The notes: generated by a model not told the origin, from the letters alone. Positions 35,105 through 42,861 are shown, counted from the first letter of the stretch. The stretch is DNA of 64,000 bases from Veillonella agrestimuris (GCF_943193065.1 NZ_CALPCS010000010.1:21667-85666); one strand, 5' to 3'. Translations and numbers: made by a program.

Positions 35105-35746
35105 TTACTTATTAGTATTTGAAATATCTTGTTGAATACTTAATATTTTAACCATTTTTTTAGCCATATCCATATCCTTATCTATACGTTCAAGTTGATT
35201 GAAATCACAATCTACTAAAATAGAGTTAGGTTTATCAATATTATCACTTGCAATTTTCTTAATTTCTTTTGTCATTAAATCTATAAAAGCATATAATACA
35301 TCATCATCTATATGAGTTATAACCGTTTGATAATTAATATAATGATCTAAATTGATAAATTGGAAATTCAATAGAATATATGTAGGAACATCCAAATTAT
35401 CTATATCGTCTATTGTGACATTAGAAAGGCTAGTATCCATACTTGCATGTGCATCAAAATGGTAATGTGCTATATGAAGTCTTATTTTTATATAGCCAGT
35501 ATTGTTATTTATTTCAAGAATACTCGCTTTGAATTCAAAGCCGATATGTATTATTAAGTCGTTGATAGTAATATTCAAGTATTTACAAATTGTATCTAAT
35601 GTATCAAGTTGTACGCCCTTACTTTCATTATTTGCTATTGCGGTTAATGTAGGGCGTGATATACCTGAGACCTTCGATAAAAATGTAATGGAATACCCGT
35701 TTTCCGCTAGAATTTCCTTTAATCTAAAGATAATCATATAATTCAC
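35105..35746 (-). CDS. CI-like repressor with XRE helix-turn-helix
   Basis: A 213-residue protein. Residues about 7-60 form an XRE/Cro-type HTH (F-L-S-K-V-S-G-I-S-R-P-T-L-T-A-I-A). The C-terminal two thirds are acidic, with no S24 peptidase or other domain that I recognise, so induction probably does not use LexA-like self-cleavage. It is divergent from a Cro-like gene across a 161-base operator region. It is the likely lysogeny repressor of the element. Confidence 0.8.
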   Translation of the reverse strand: MNYMIIFRLKEILAENGYSITFLSKVSGISRPTLTAIANNESKGVQLDTLDTICKYLNITINDLIIHIGFEFKASILEINNNTGYIKIRLHIAHYHFDAHASMDTSLSNVTIDDIDNLDVPTYILLNFQFINLDHYINYQTVITHIDDDVLYAFIDLMTKEIKKIASDNIDKPNSILVDCDFNQLERIDKDMDMAKKMVKILSIQQDISNTNK

Positions 35747-35907
35747 CTCAATTAATTGTAATATATAGTTATCATAATTTCAATAAAATGTTATGTAGTA
35801 TTGACTATATACATATAACAATGTAATATAAAGACATAATAACTAAAAGATGTAAAATTGAAAACTAAAGTTTACATTTTATTTATTTTTGGAAAGGATG
35901 ATGAGTT
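35747..35907. promoter_or_regulatory. divergent lysogeny-switch region with GTTAT half-sites
   Basis: Rightward promoter TTGACT (35801-35806), 17-base spacer, TAATAT (35824-35829). GTTAT boxes at 35768 and 35790 point right, and ATAAC boxes at about 35815 and 35838 point left. They are spaced 22-25 bases and roughly symmetric about 35803, overlapping the promoter. They are candidate operator half-sites for the CI-like and Cro-like proteins. Confidence 0.5.
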
Positions 35908-36117
35908 ATGAGCTATCGAAAGTTAAAAGGGTATCGAATTATGACGGGGACAAGCCAATTAGATTTAGCTGATATTTTAGGTATTTCTTTAACGGCTTAT
36001 AGCCATAAAGAGACAGGACGTATTAAGTTTAATTCAGCACAAATGCAAAAAATCCGTGATTATTTATCTGAGAAATTAGGCAAACCGCTCACAATTGATG
36101 AATTATTTTTTGAATGA
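35908..36117 (+). CDS. Cro-like small XRE regulator
   Basis: A 69-residue single-domain HTH (T-S-Q-L-D-L-A-D-I-L-G-I-S-L-T-A-Y-S-H-K-E-T-G) starting behind AAAGGATG at ATG 35908. It is divergent from the CI-like gene and first in the rightward operon, the usual Cro position. Confidence 0.85.
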   Translation: MSYRKLKGYRIMTGTSQLDLADILGISLTAYSHKETGRIKFNSAQMQKIRDYLSEKLGKPLTIDELFFE

Positions 36118-36267
36118 TGCGGAGAATTTGCCGTATTAGCAAATGCTAAGCAAAATATAGCAAATGCTAAAAGTGAAAATTATAGAAGAATATATACTTT
36201 TTTCCGATATTTTTCGATAAAAAAAGAGTTTCTCCGAAGTTTTTTAGTAAAAAAGGAGTGTGAGAGT

Positions 36268-36960
36268 ATGGAACTCATGGCCGTACATGGTTACGGTGGC
36301 AATATGTTTGGCTTTTATGGGGCTAAACGGAAATATATTTATATGACGATTAACGAACTGGCAACGGGGTTCGGGTATAAGAGTAAAAAGGGGATAGAAA
36401 AGCTGATACAGCGTAATCCTTATTTATTAGATCCAGAATATTCTGTACTTACTACGTTACCCGTTCGGGATTATGGTACTGACGTTCTGACTAGTACGAT
36501 AAATAGAAATGGTACCCCCCACAGCGTAGGGTACCATAAAGCCAAACAGCAGTATCAAGAAGTACGAGTATTTACTAAACGGGGCATATTAGAAATAGGA
36601 TGCATATCAAAGACAAAAGAGGCAAGGCAGTTCAGAGATTGGCTATATACCTATATCGAGAAACTAGAAAAGGCCTTTACCCGCGGAGTGATTGCACATA
36701 CCGAGAGTAAAGACCTGCAAAAGATGCTACATGATGCGGTGTATCATGCACCCGCCTATGTAGATAAAGATAATACGAGCAAGGCGAAAGCCTTAATCAA
36801 TTTTAATAAGCTACTTATCAAGATCGCATCAAAAGGGCGTACGGCTCATAAAAAGGAGATGACGGCGGAGGAAATACAGCAGCTAGAACACTTAGAACAC
36901 AAAACAATAACCCTGCTAAATGAGGGGCACGACTACCAATATATAAAGTCAGTCCTATAG
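36268..36960 (+). CDS. Bro-N-type phage antirepressor-like protein
   Basis: A 230-residue protein with a Bro-N-like core. The segment V-F-T-K-R-G-I-L-E-I-G, followed by K-T-K-E-A-R-Q-F-R-D-W-L-Y near residues 113-130, matches phage antirepressors (Bro/Ant families). The C-terminus is helical. It probably binds DNA or the repressor to favour induction of the element. AAGGAG precedes the ATG. Family call is from motif resemblance. Confidence 0.75.
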   Translation: MELMAVHGYGGNMFGFYGAKRKYIYMTINELATGFGYKSKKGIEKLIQRNPYLLDPEYSVLTTLPVRDYGTDVLTSTINRNGTPHSVGYHKAKQQYQEVRVFTKRGILEIGCISKTKEARQFRDWLYTYIEKLEKAFTRGVIAHTESKDLQKMLHDAVYHAPAYVDKDNTSKAKALINFNKLLIKIASKGRTAHKKEMTAEEIQQLEHLEHKTITLLNEGHDYQYIKSVL

Positions 36961-36965
36961 GCTAA

Positions 36966-37023
36966 TACTCACAAAGGGCATTCTCTATCATATAATCACC
37001 TCACCTTATAGCCCTTGTGAGTA
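36966..37023 (+). terminator. long hairpin after the antirepressor gene
   Basis: TACTCACAAAGGGC (36966-36979) pairs with GCCCTTGTGAGTA (37011-37023) with one bulge and a 31-base loop. No T run follows, so it may be a processing or attenuation hairpin. The rest of the 265-base gap to 37226 shows no gene. Confidence 0.45.
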
Positions 37024-37225
37024 CTAGACTAGCTAGGAACAACTTATAATGTAACACGCTTATTACAGCCTATATATAGACGTTCTACATCGCCACTATA
37101 TCGATTCTGGTATAGGTAGAATGCTCATAAAAATATATATAGGTATAAATACCTTGGAGGATAATAAAAAACGCCATACAGGCGAAATAACGAAGTTTTT
37201 TTTGTAATGAAAGGAGTACACATAT

Positions 37226-37447
37226 ATGGAATTAGAGAAAAATACCCCGATTACGGTACAACCTAAAGACTTAACGGAAATGTTTAGTATTTCACGATCT
37301 ACAGTAACGAGGGTACTTAATCGTATGTTATTAGATGCACATTACTCGAAAGGAGTAGCCCGCATTAGTAGCCAACTAACATTAGTTGATGTACAGCTAT
37401 TTAAAGAGTTTATATTTAAGCAAGACATGCAAGGCTTAAAAGCATGA
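37226..37447 (+). CDS. small winged-helix-like DNA-binding protein (excisionase candidate)
   Basis: A 73-residue protein with an HTH-like segment L-T-E-M-F-S-I-S-R-S-T-V-T-R-V-L-N. Size and place between the regulators and replication genes fit an excisionase or AlpA-like factor, but no family-specific motif is seen. AAAGGAG lies upstream. Two tandem hairpins follow. Confidence 0.6.
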   Translation: MELEKNTPITVQPKDLTEMFSISRSTVTRVLNRMLLDAHYSKGVARISSQLTLVDVQLFKEFIFKQDMQGLKA

Positions 37448-37467
37448 ACAAGCATAAAAAAAGAGCC

Positions 37468-37532
37468 CTATAACTACGCCAAATAGTTATAGAGCAGAAT
37501 AGGTAAAAATCACCGTTGCGAGCGTGGTTTTT
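37468..37532 (+). terminator. two tandem hairpins after the small HTH gene
   Basis: Hairpin 1 is CTATAACTA / TAGTTATAG (37468-37476, 37484-37492). Hairpin 2 is AAAAATCAC / GTGGTTTTT (37505-37513, 37524-37532) and ends in T5. The second is terminator-like on both strands. Confidence 0.7.
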
Positions 37533-37548
37533 CCTATTCATAGTATAC

Positions 37549-37567
37549 CATAAGAGAGGTACATATG
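37549..37567 (+). repeat. 19-base leader repeat, copy 1
   Basis: CATAAGAGAGGTACATATG, including ribosome site and ATG, precedes the gene at 37565 and is repeated exactly at 37739-37757 before the next gene. Shared translation signals of this sort arise by local duplication. Confidence 0.85.
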
Positions 37568-37738
37568 AATATGAGTAAATTAAACAAAGACAACGATGAA
37601 TTATTACAAATACTGTATAAAGCACATGGGGATTATAAAGATGGTGCAATAGACTTTGAAACGGCTATATCAAGCGTGGCAGTAATGGCATATAAATTAG
37701 GGGAACGAGATGCGATTATAGCTATCGAAAAGGTATAA
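37565..37738 (+). CDS. small hypothetical element protein (57 aa)
   Basis: A 57-residue acidic helical protein starting M-N-M-S-K-L-N-K-D and ending I-I-A-I-E-K-V. It begins with the same 19-base leader as the next gene. It contains Y-K-D-G-A-I-D-F-E-T-A-I-S-S-V-A, as in small phage helper proteins of unknown role. No family is recognised. Confidence 0.65.
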   Translation: MNMSKLNKDNDELLQILYKAHGDYKDGAIDFETAISSVAVMAYKLGERDAIIAIEKV

Positions 37739-37757
37739 CATAAGAGAGGTACATATG
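37739..37757 (+). repeat. 19-base leader repeat, copy 2
   Basis: Exact copy of the 37549-37567 leader, placed directly after the preceding stop and containing the start of the 94-residue gene. Confidence 0.85.
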
Positions 37758-38039
37758 TATATAAATATTGAACAAATTAAACGAAATAATGATATTTTAA
37801 GCTATCAATGGTTAGAGCCATTTCTACAACTAACAGAAGAATGTGTACAAATGATACAAATAGAGGCATTAGGAGAAAGAGAATTACAAAAGGGCAAAAT
37901 GATTTGGCCTGTTTTATATGGTGATAGAGATAATTCTAGTTGGTGGCTTTTACAAATCGTTACACATGCATACATTGCGGGCGTGCGAGCAGAACGAGCA
38001 AGAAGAAAGAAGGGAAAACATGACCGAACTATACAATAA
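37755..38039 (+). CDS. small hypothetical element protein (94 aa)
   Basis: A 94-residue protein, Gln- and Glu-rich, with a tryptophan pair (S-S-W-W-L-L-Q-I-V) and a strongly basic tail R-A-E-R-A-R-R-K-K-G-K. The basic tail could contact nucleic acid. It overlaps the primase-like gene by 20 bases, indicating coupled translation. No family is recognised. Confidence 0.65.
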   Translation: MYINIEQIKRNNDILSYQWLEPFLQLTEECVQMIQIEALGERELQKGKMIWPVLYGDRDNSSWWLLQIVTHAYIAGVRAERARRKKGKHDRTIQ

Positions 38040-38931
38040 TATCCCTACTGAAATGAAACACTTCCCTAATTGGCTTGTGAGAAAAGGTAAAGTGCCGTAT
38101 TCCCCTATTACTCACAAACAGGGAAACAGTGCCGATATATGCGGTACTTTTGAACAGGCAATGCAAGCCTTACAGAATGGCCAATATGATGGGCTAGGTT
38201 TTCACTTTGATAATACGCCGTTTACGGGCATTGATTTAGATCATCATATTACAAATGGCGCATTTGATGAAATGGCCATGCAGTTATTTATTGATTGTCA
38301 TTCATATACAGAGTATAGCCCATCAGGTACGGGCGTTCATATCATTGTGAAAGGTGAAACACCGCAAAGCGTTAAAAACAGCCCATTAGGGTTTGAAATG
38401 TATTCACAAGGACGGTATTTTACTGTGACCGGTAACGTCGTACAAGGTGCGCCCCTCGTTGTGAATGCTAGGCAAGACGTTATACAGACCCTATATGATA
38501 CATTCGCCCTGCATCCTGTAGATGATGCGGAAGATACTACTATAGGGGGCATTAGTTTAGAGCCTGTATATAGTGAAGTGGAATTATTACAGCTTATCGA
38601 GCGTATCAAAAATAGTAATCAAGGGGATAAATTCACCAGGCTATTTATAGAGGGCGACCTATTGGACTATAACGGCGATGCATCAAGGGCAGATGCGGGG
38701 TTACTTTCTATATTAGAATTTTGGACACGTGGCCACGCTCAAAAAATGCACGATCTATTTTGTTTATCAGCTTTGGCCAAACGGGATAAATGGCAGCATG
38801 GCAATACTGGACATAATCCGATGTACTATAGGGCGCTTACGATACGGCGAGTAATAGCAAGGCAAAACTATATACGAAAACAGGAACACGAGAAAGCCGT
38901 ACAGGCATTTACAGATAGCTTTTATGATTAG
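38020..38931 (+). CDS. primase-polymerase-like protein (NrS-1/phage primase N-terminal type)
   Basis: A 303-residue protein that I start at ATG 38020; the upstream frame overlaps the 94-residue gene. It matches the style of phage prim-pol N-termini: P-N-W-L-V-R near residue 14, G-L-G-F-H-F near 63, a metal-site-like F-T-G-I-D-L-D-H near 75-82, and S-P-S-G-T-G-V-H-I-I-V-K near 107-118. The D-L-D and H-I-I strands are those of the archaeo-eukaryotic primase fold. It should prime or extend DNA during element replication together with the helicase 8 bases downstream. Confidence 0.8.
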   Translation: MTELYNNIPTEMKHFPNWLVRKGKVPYSPITHKQGNSADICGTFEQAMQALQNGQYDGLGFHFDNTPFTGIDLDHHITNGAFDEMAMQLFIDCHSYTEYSPSGTGVHIIVKGETPQSVKNSPLGFEMYSQGRYFTVTGNVVQGAPLVVNARQDVIQTLYDTFALHPVDDAEDTTIGGISLEPVYSEVELLQLIERIKNSNQGDKFTRLFIEGDLLDYNGDASRADAGLLSILEFWTRGHAQKMHDLFCLSALAKRDKWQHGNTGHNPMYYRALTIRRVIARQNYIRKQEHEKAVQAFTDSFYD

Positions 38932-38939
38932 GGGGATTC

Positions 38940-40349
38940 ATGGGACAAGGAAAAACAGATACAAGACTATTTACCGACGAAAATAGCAAGATTCAAGCTA
39001 GAAAGCTAGGGGCATGCATTATCGAGGATTACAGGATAGTCCGCATCAAACCGAGTAAAAACGCAACAAAGGGCGACATACAAGCATCGCCCTTATATGG
39101 ATATAATCCAAAGTACGGCATATATGAAGGGCTTACCACTCACAATAATGCACCACTAGACGCCATCATTTATAATGCTGTAGGAGATTTAGAAATATCA
39201 TCTTCTAAAATGAATGATACAATCCGTTATATTAAGGCGAATGCGCCTACACTGGACTATATTAGTAGCAATATTATAGCTTTTGACAATACATTGTACG
39301 ATGTGGCCAATAACAAAACATTAATAAAAAGCCCCGATATAGTAACGACTACCCGTATAGCAGGCGTTGTATATGATCCATCACAAAGAGAAAGTAAACT
39401 ATTAGATGAGTTTATGTATACCCTTTTCGCTGGCCATGACGATGATGCGGATATGATGCAGTTTATTTATGAATGTATCGGCTATTGCCTTGTGAATAAT
39501 ACATTTGCACAGAAGTTTTTTATTCTCTATGGTGAGGGTGGGAACGGTAAAAGTACGTTTTTACGCTTGTTAAAAGAACTACTATCAGAAAAAAACATAT
39601 CCGCCATATCTTTGCAAGATTTTGATAGCAATAAATTTCGAATAGGTATTATCGTAAACAAATATGCTAATTTAGGGGACGATATAGAAAGTACGGCAAT
39701 CCTTAATACAGCTACTATCAAGAAGATTGTAACAGGTGATGATGTTATTATAGAAAATAAGGGGCAAACCCCTTATAGCTATACGCCACATGCTAAATTG
39801 TTCTTTAGTTGTAATAGTATACCGTCTATATATGATACCTCAAAAGGTATGCAAGATAGATTGATTATAATACCTATGATAAACCGCATCAGAGGTACGG
39901 AGCTTGCTACTCCTACTATTGTAGATGATATTATCTATAGTGGCGGGCTTACGGTACTACTGAATAGGGCTATTGATGGATTAAATAGGCTTAAAGAACA
40001 GGGCTGTTTCACTATACCGCCTAGGGTTGTAGAACTCACAAGGGCATACAATGAGGAGAATAACCATATTGCATTATTCCTCAAAGATATAGAGCATGGC
40101 GAAGTATCTCGTATTGCGTATTCCTCTTATACAGCCGTTGAGTTTGCACCCTTAGAGAATGTAAAAGATGTAACAAGTAAAGAACTATATCAAATATATT
40201 CACAATGGGCGAAAGATTGCGGGTATAAACCTAGATCACTTCATAATTTTGGACAAGAAATGCGTAAGTTAGGGTATGAAAATAAACCCGTTAGGGGGAT
40301 AGCAAGGGGCGGTAATAAGCAATATAAAGCATGGGTGTGTGTTACTTAA
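38940..40349 (+). CDS. D5/P4-type replicative helicase
   Basis: A 469-residue superfamily 3 helicase. Walker A is Y-G-E-G-G-N-G-K-S-T near residues 199-208, and a Walker B-like Y-A-N-L-G-D-D-I and C-N-S-I-P (sensor) follow. The N-terminal D5-like domain and the C-terminal winged helix (near 400-469) are typical of phage and plasmid P4-type initiator helicases. Paired with the prim-pol gene it forms a replication module. Iteron-like sites begin at its 3' end. Confidence 0.9.
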   Translation: MGQGKTDTRLFTDENSKIQARKLGACIIEDYRIVRIKPSKNATKGDIQASPLYGYNPKYGIYEGLTTHNNAPLDAIIYNAVGDLEISSSKMNDTIRYIKANAPTLDYISSNIIAFDNTLYDVANNKTLIKSPDIVTTTRIAGVVYDPSQRESKLLDEFMYTLFAGHDDDADMMQFIYECIGYCLVNNTFAQKFFILYGEGGNGKSTFLRLLKELLSEKNISAISLQDFDSNKFRIGIIVNKYANLGDDIESTAILNTATIKKIVTGDDVIIENKGQTPYSYTPHAKLFFSCNSIPSIYDTSKGMQDRLIIIPMINRIRGTELATPTIVDDIIYSGGLTVLLNRAIDGLNRLKEQGCFTIPPRVVELTRAYNEENNHIALFLKDIEHGEVSRIAYSSYTAVEFAPLENVKDVTSKELYQIYSQWAKDCGYKPRSLHNFGQEMRKLGYENKPVRGIARGGNKQYKAWVCVT

Positions 40350-40536
40350 ATAAGTAATTTGTTACCGCTTTGTGACGTTTTTTTCTACCTTTTGAGAGTT
40401 CACAAATGCAGATGAAATCTATAATGTTACTCTTGTTACTTCTATTTTACAATTAAATTGAAAATAAAAAATATATAAGATATATAAGAAAAAATATATA
40501 GAATATATTTCAAAATCAAGTAACAAAGGTAACAAG
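40340..40536. other. candidate replication origin: TGTTAC iterons flanking an AT-rich tract
   Basis: TGTTAC boxes lie at 40340, 40360 (with TGTGAC at about 40371), 40425 and 40434. The inverse, GTAACA, lies at 40520 and 40529. Left pair TGTTAC-N3-TGTTAC and right pair GTAACA-N3-GTAACA are mirror images with the same 9-base period, and about 80 bases of almost pure A/T lie between. This placement directly after the helicase gene is the usual origin layout of phage satellites. Confidence 0.65.
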
Positions 40537-41220
40537 GTTTTCTATGGGTATCTGTGAATATATAAGAATAACTATTATGACCAATGTAAACAGTAGCAAG
40601 AACGTAAATTGTCTACTATTTAGGTAATTGTCAGTATTTGGCAGTAATTGGCAGTATAATAAAGGGGATTATGTGAGTAGATACATTAAAATATGATGTA
40701 TTCGGAGATTTCGGAGGCCCTAAAAAAGGAATGTATATTAGTTATCCAAAATGGAATGCAAACCGATGAAGTGAAATTATTAAAATTTGATATATAAACA
40801 TGCCTTAAGTGATAGTATTTTGTATCAATAAAATAGGTGTAAACATAGAGGGGATATAGCGCATTGACGTTGTACCCCCTCTATATGTTTTGTGCGTACT
40901 TTTTTAGGTGAAATGCAAAACAACACAAATACTATTTTTGTATGCATCAATTGCACATCTTTTTATATGAATTGCAAAACAAATAAGTCATTATATATGT
41001 GTTTATAACATTAGGTAGATACTGGTTTTTGTCGACATTTAGGGCTATAAAAAAGTGTGCAAGGTATAATGAAAAAGGGTGCACATCATCATATGGACTA
41101 GAAGACGAAAACTGACATAATAAGACAGTTATGATCTATATAAAAATTTATCAGTTTTACCGACCCTAAAAAGGGGAACTATAACCGCATCAAGTAGGCG
41201 TAGTATAATAGGAAACAAAG

Positions 41221-41248
41221 ACAAACAAGAACATATGTTCTTGTTTGT
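41221..41248. repeat. 28-bp perfect palindrome
   Basis: Arms ACAAACAAGAACAT and ATGTTCTTGTTTGT abut with no spacer. It sits 76 bases before the 41324 gene, inside an outer inverted pair ACCGCATCAA / TTGATGCGGT. It has no T run, so a protein-binding site or initiation site is more likely than a terminator. Confidence 0.9.
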
Positions 41249-41290
41249 TCAACATGTGTTCATCTTTGTTCAATCGGTTAATTTTGTTCA
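41246..41290 (+). repeat. phased TGTTCA repeats next to the palindrome
   Basis: TGTTCA occurs at 41246, 41257, 41267 and 41285, with the related TGTTCT inside the palindrome at 41235. Steps of 11, 10 and 18 bases put most copies on one face of the helix. Confidence 0.7.
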
Positions 41291-41323
41291 TATATAAATT
41301 GATGCGGTGTAAGGAGGCTATTT

Positions 41324-41740
41324 GTGAATTATAGAGAGTATCGGGAGTATATGGCGTATGAGAGGAAACAGGAGGAACCGCAACAGGCTAAGGCAGAAAA
41401 GCCAAAGATACAACGTGATAGGGCTTTGAATTTGGTCAGACAAGAGGGGGAAAGTATAGAGCGGTTTGAAATACGTCGACGGCTTAAGATATGGCGTAAT
41501 AATGCCGAGCGATTAGAAAAGCTAATACAGGAACAAGAAGAAATCAAACATAGAAGTGTAGGTGTAGTACAATACGGAGCAATAAAGGTAGATACTAATA
41601 CTAAAAAAGACCTATCTGATATAATAGCCCGTTCCGAGGAGATACAAGAACAGGGCTTGCAGTGCATTAATAAGCAAATGGAATATGATACTTTTTGTGT
41701 AGCTTGGGGCTATCCTCTACCGCATCAAAGTATTTTATAA
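41324..41740 (+). CDS. unknown helical protein at the right side of the element
   Basis: A 138-residue protein starting at GTG 41324 behind AAGGAGG. It is strongly charged, with a long coiled-coil-like helix (residues about 45-75, R-R-R-L-K-I-W-R-N-N-A-E-R-L-E-K-L) and Gln/Glu-rich ends. In satellite islands this position often holds packaging or helper-interference genes, but I see no terminase or known interference motif. It may be controlled by the palindrome and TGTTCA sites just upstream. Confidence 0.65.
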   Translation: MNYREYREYMAYERKQEEPQQAKAEKPKIQRDRALNLVRQEGESIERFEIRRRLKIWRNNAERLEKLIQEQEEIKHRSVGVVQYGAIKVDTNTKKDLSDIIARSEEIQEQGLQCINKQMEYDTFCVAWGYPLPHQSIL

Positions 41741-41847
41741 AGTACTTTGTGCGATATGAACCATTTAAAGGATGGAACTATCAACATATAGGCGAATTGA
41801 TGCATTTATTAGATTCTAAGGGGCTTTCATTGCCTGTGTGAATAAAT

Positions 41848-41907
41848 GCATTAGGGTTACCGCCCTAGTGCTTTTTTCTTTTGGCTATGGTTACTCATAG
41901 CCTTTTT
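41848..41907 (+). terminator. two tandem intrinsic terminators
   Basis: GCATTAGGG / CCCTAGTGC with T6 (41848-41877) is followed by GGCTATG / CATAGCC with T5 (41883-41907). Together they close the rightward element transcripts before the convergent toxin-antitoxin pair. Confidence 0.88.
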
Positions 41908-41964
41908 ATTTGTTGAAAAATGTTGAAGTTTTTTTTACATAAAAAATAGACCGCTTATAGCAGT

Positions 41965-42237
41965 CTATTTATATACTTCTCTTCTGTGTGCAATCGTGAT
42001 GGCCAAAATAATTAGTTCATCATCTTTTATATCGCAAATAATACGATAATCACCGACACGATACCGCCAAAAGCCTTTTAATTGACCTGTGAGGGCTTTA
42101 CCGTGTTGCCGTGGTGTATATGTACCCTGTAGGTGTGTATTAATAAATGAAGAGATATTACGTTGATTTATTGCATCTAGTTTGCGTAATTGCTTAAGTG
42201 CTTTTTTCTCTAACTGTACTTTATACGCCAAATTCAT
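41965..42237 (-). CDS. RelE/ParE-superfamily toxin
   Basis: A 90-residue RelE-fold toxin. The N-terminus K-A-L-K-Q-L-R-K-L-D and the C-terminal W-R-Y-R-V-G-D-Y-R-I-I-C, then I-A-H-R-R-E-V-Y, are typical of RelE mRNA interferases. Its start overlaps the antitoxin stop region by 17 bases. It would cleave mRNA at the ribosome unless bound by its partner. The pair probably stabilises the element. Confidence 0.9.
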   Translation of the reverse strand: MNLAYKVQLEKKALKQLRKLDAINQRNISSFINTHLQGTYTPRQHGKALTGQLKGFWRYRVGDYRIICDIKDDELIILAITIAHRREVYK

Positions 42238-42430
42238 GTTTTATATCGTCCCAATTTACTGTATTAGGGTTTTCTAAATGTTCTAAATATGCTTTATCGG
42301 CGATTTTAGCAAGTTCTATATCTTCTATGTATTCATCAATTACACTTTTTAGATGTTCAATAGGATTTGTAACACCATTAGAACGCAATACATCTATATA
42401 CTTTTGTTCAATAGGTATATTAGTATTCAT
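42221..42430 (-). CDS. cognate antitoxin (RelB-like)
   Basis: A 69-residue acidic protein just upstream of and overlapping the RelE-like toxin. The middle E-H-L-K-S-V-I-D-E-Y-I-E-D and the tail A-Y-L-E-H-L-E-N-P-N-T-V-N-W-D-D-I-K-H-E-F are typical of RelB/DUF6290-type antitoxins. The N-terminal DNA-binding part is short. It is expected to neutralise the toxin and repress the operon. Confidence 0.8.
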   Translation of the reverse strand: MNTNIPIEQKYIDVLRSNGVTNPIEHLKSVIDEYIEDIELAKIADKAYLEHLENPNTVNWDDIKHEFGV

Positions 42431-42640
42431 AGTATGACCCCCTTTATATAGATTAGGTGATATACCTTACTTATAGTATAGCGGATAGGGGCATAAAAAG
42501 ATAGTCTATATTATTCTTATATAGTCATAGGTAATCATGTAGACATAATGCAATCATAATGTATGCATTATGTATTCCGACATTTCCGACACCCTAAAAA
42601 GGGGCAAACTATGATGCGGATAAGGGTGATTGTGAGTATA

Positions 42641-42677
42641 TGAAAAACCCCCGTCAATAGCCTTACTGACAGGGGTT
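42641..42677 (-). terminator. terminator facing tRNA-Ser/tadA transcription
   Basis: AACCCCCGTCA / TGACAGGGGTT (one internal mismatch), followed on minus by T5. It would now end transcripts coming from tadA and tRNA-Ser after the element displaced the original terminator. Confidence 0.65.
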
Positions 42678-42722
42678 AGAGGTGATTATATGAGATTGAT
42701 ACCCGAGATTTCCGAGACCCTA

Positions 42723-42743
42723 AAAAGGGGACAGAAAAGGGGC
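42723..42743. repeat. right copy of the terminal near-repeat (possible integrase arm site)
   Basis: AAAAGGGGACAGAAAAGGGGC matches 33891-33910 in direct orientation with one extra A. It overlaps the fourth CCCTAAAAAGGGG motif. Confidence 0.6.
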
Positions 42744-42861
42744 AAGAATGTTGTTTATATTGAATGTTGTAGAACTGCTAGGAACAATAAGAATATAGAT
42801 AATATCTGCATTTCTTGTTCTCACTGGTTCATAGAACGCCTTAGAAATCCACAAAGAAAAA

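Larger units (their letters stand above)
40350..41323. other. 974-base non-coding region after the replication genes
   Basis: No convincing gene lies here. It holds the TGTTAC iterons with the AT-rich core (to 40536), two copies of the CCCTAAAAAGGGG-type motif (40718, 41164), an inverted pair ACCGCATCAA / TTGATGCGGT (41184 and 41299) and a 28-bp palindrome with TGTTCA repeats. A 25-codon frame at 40695 containing E-I-S-E-A-L-K-K-G resembles part of a frame at 42690 and may reflect repeated DNA only. Confidence 0.7.
42431..42861. other. non-coding right end of the element
   Basis: A 431-base stretch holding two CCCTAAAAAGGGG motifs (42592, 42718), the minus-strand terminator at 42641-42677 and the right near-repeat at 42723-42743. 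An open frame 42690-42956 runs into the antisense of tRNA-Ser and is not accepted as a gene. Confidence 0.7.

Noticed and set aside
37918..38019. Longer start for the primase-like protein
   Set aside because: This segment is the other-frame reading of the 94-residue gene; ATG 38020 has its own ribosome site and starts the conserved sequence.
41965..42430. Phage structural or lysis genes in the island
   Set aside because: These two frames are a RelE-like toxin and its antitoxin. No capsid, portal, tail, holin or endolysin motif was found between 33.9 and 42.9 kb.
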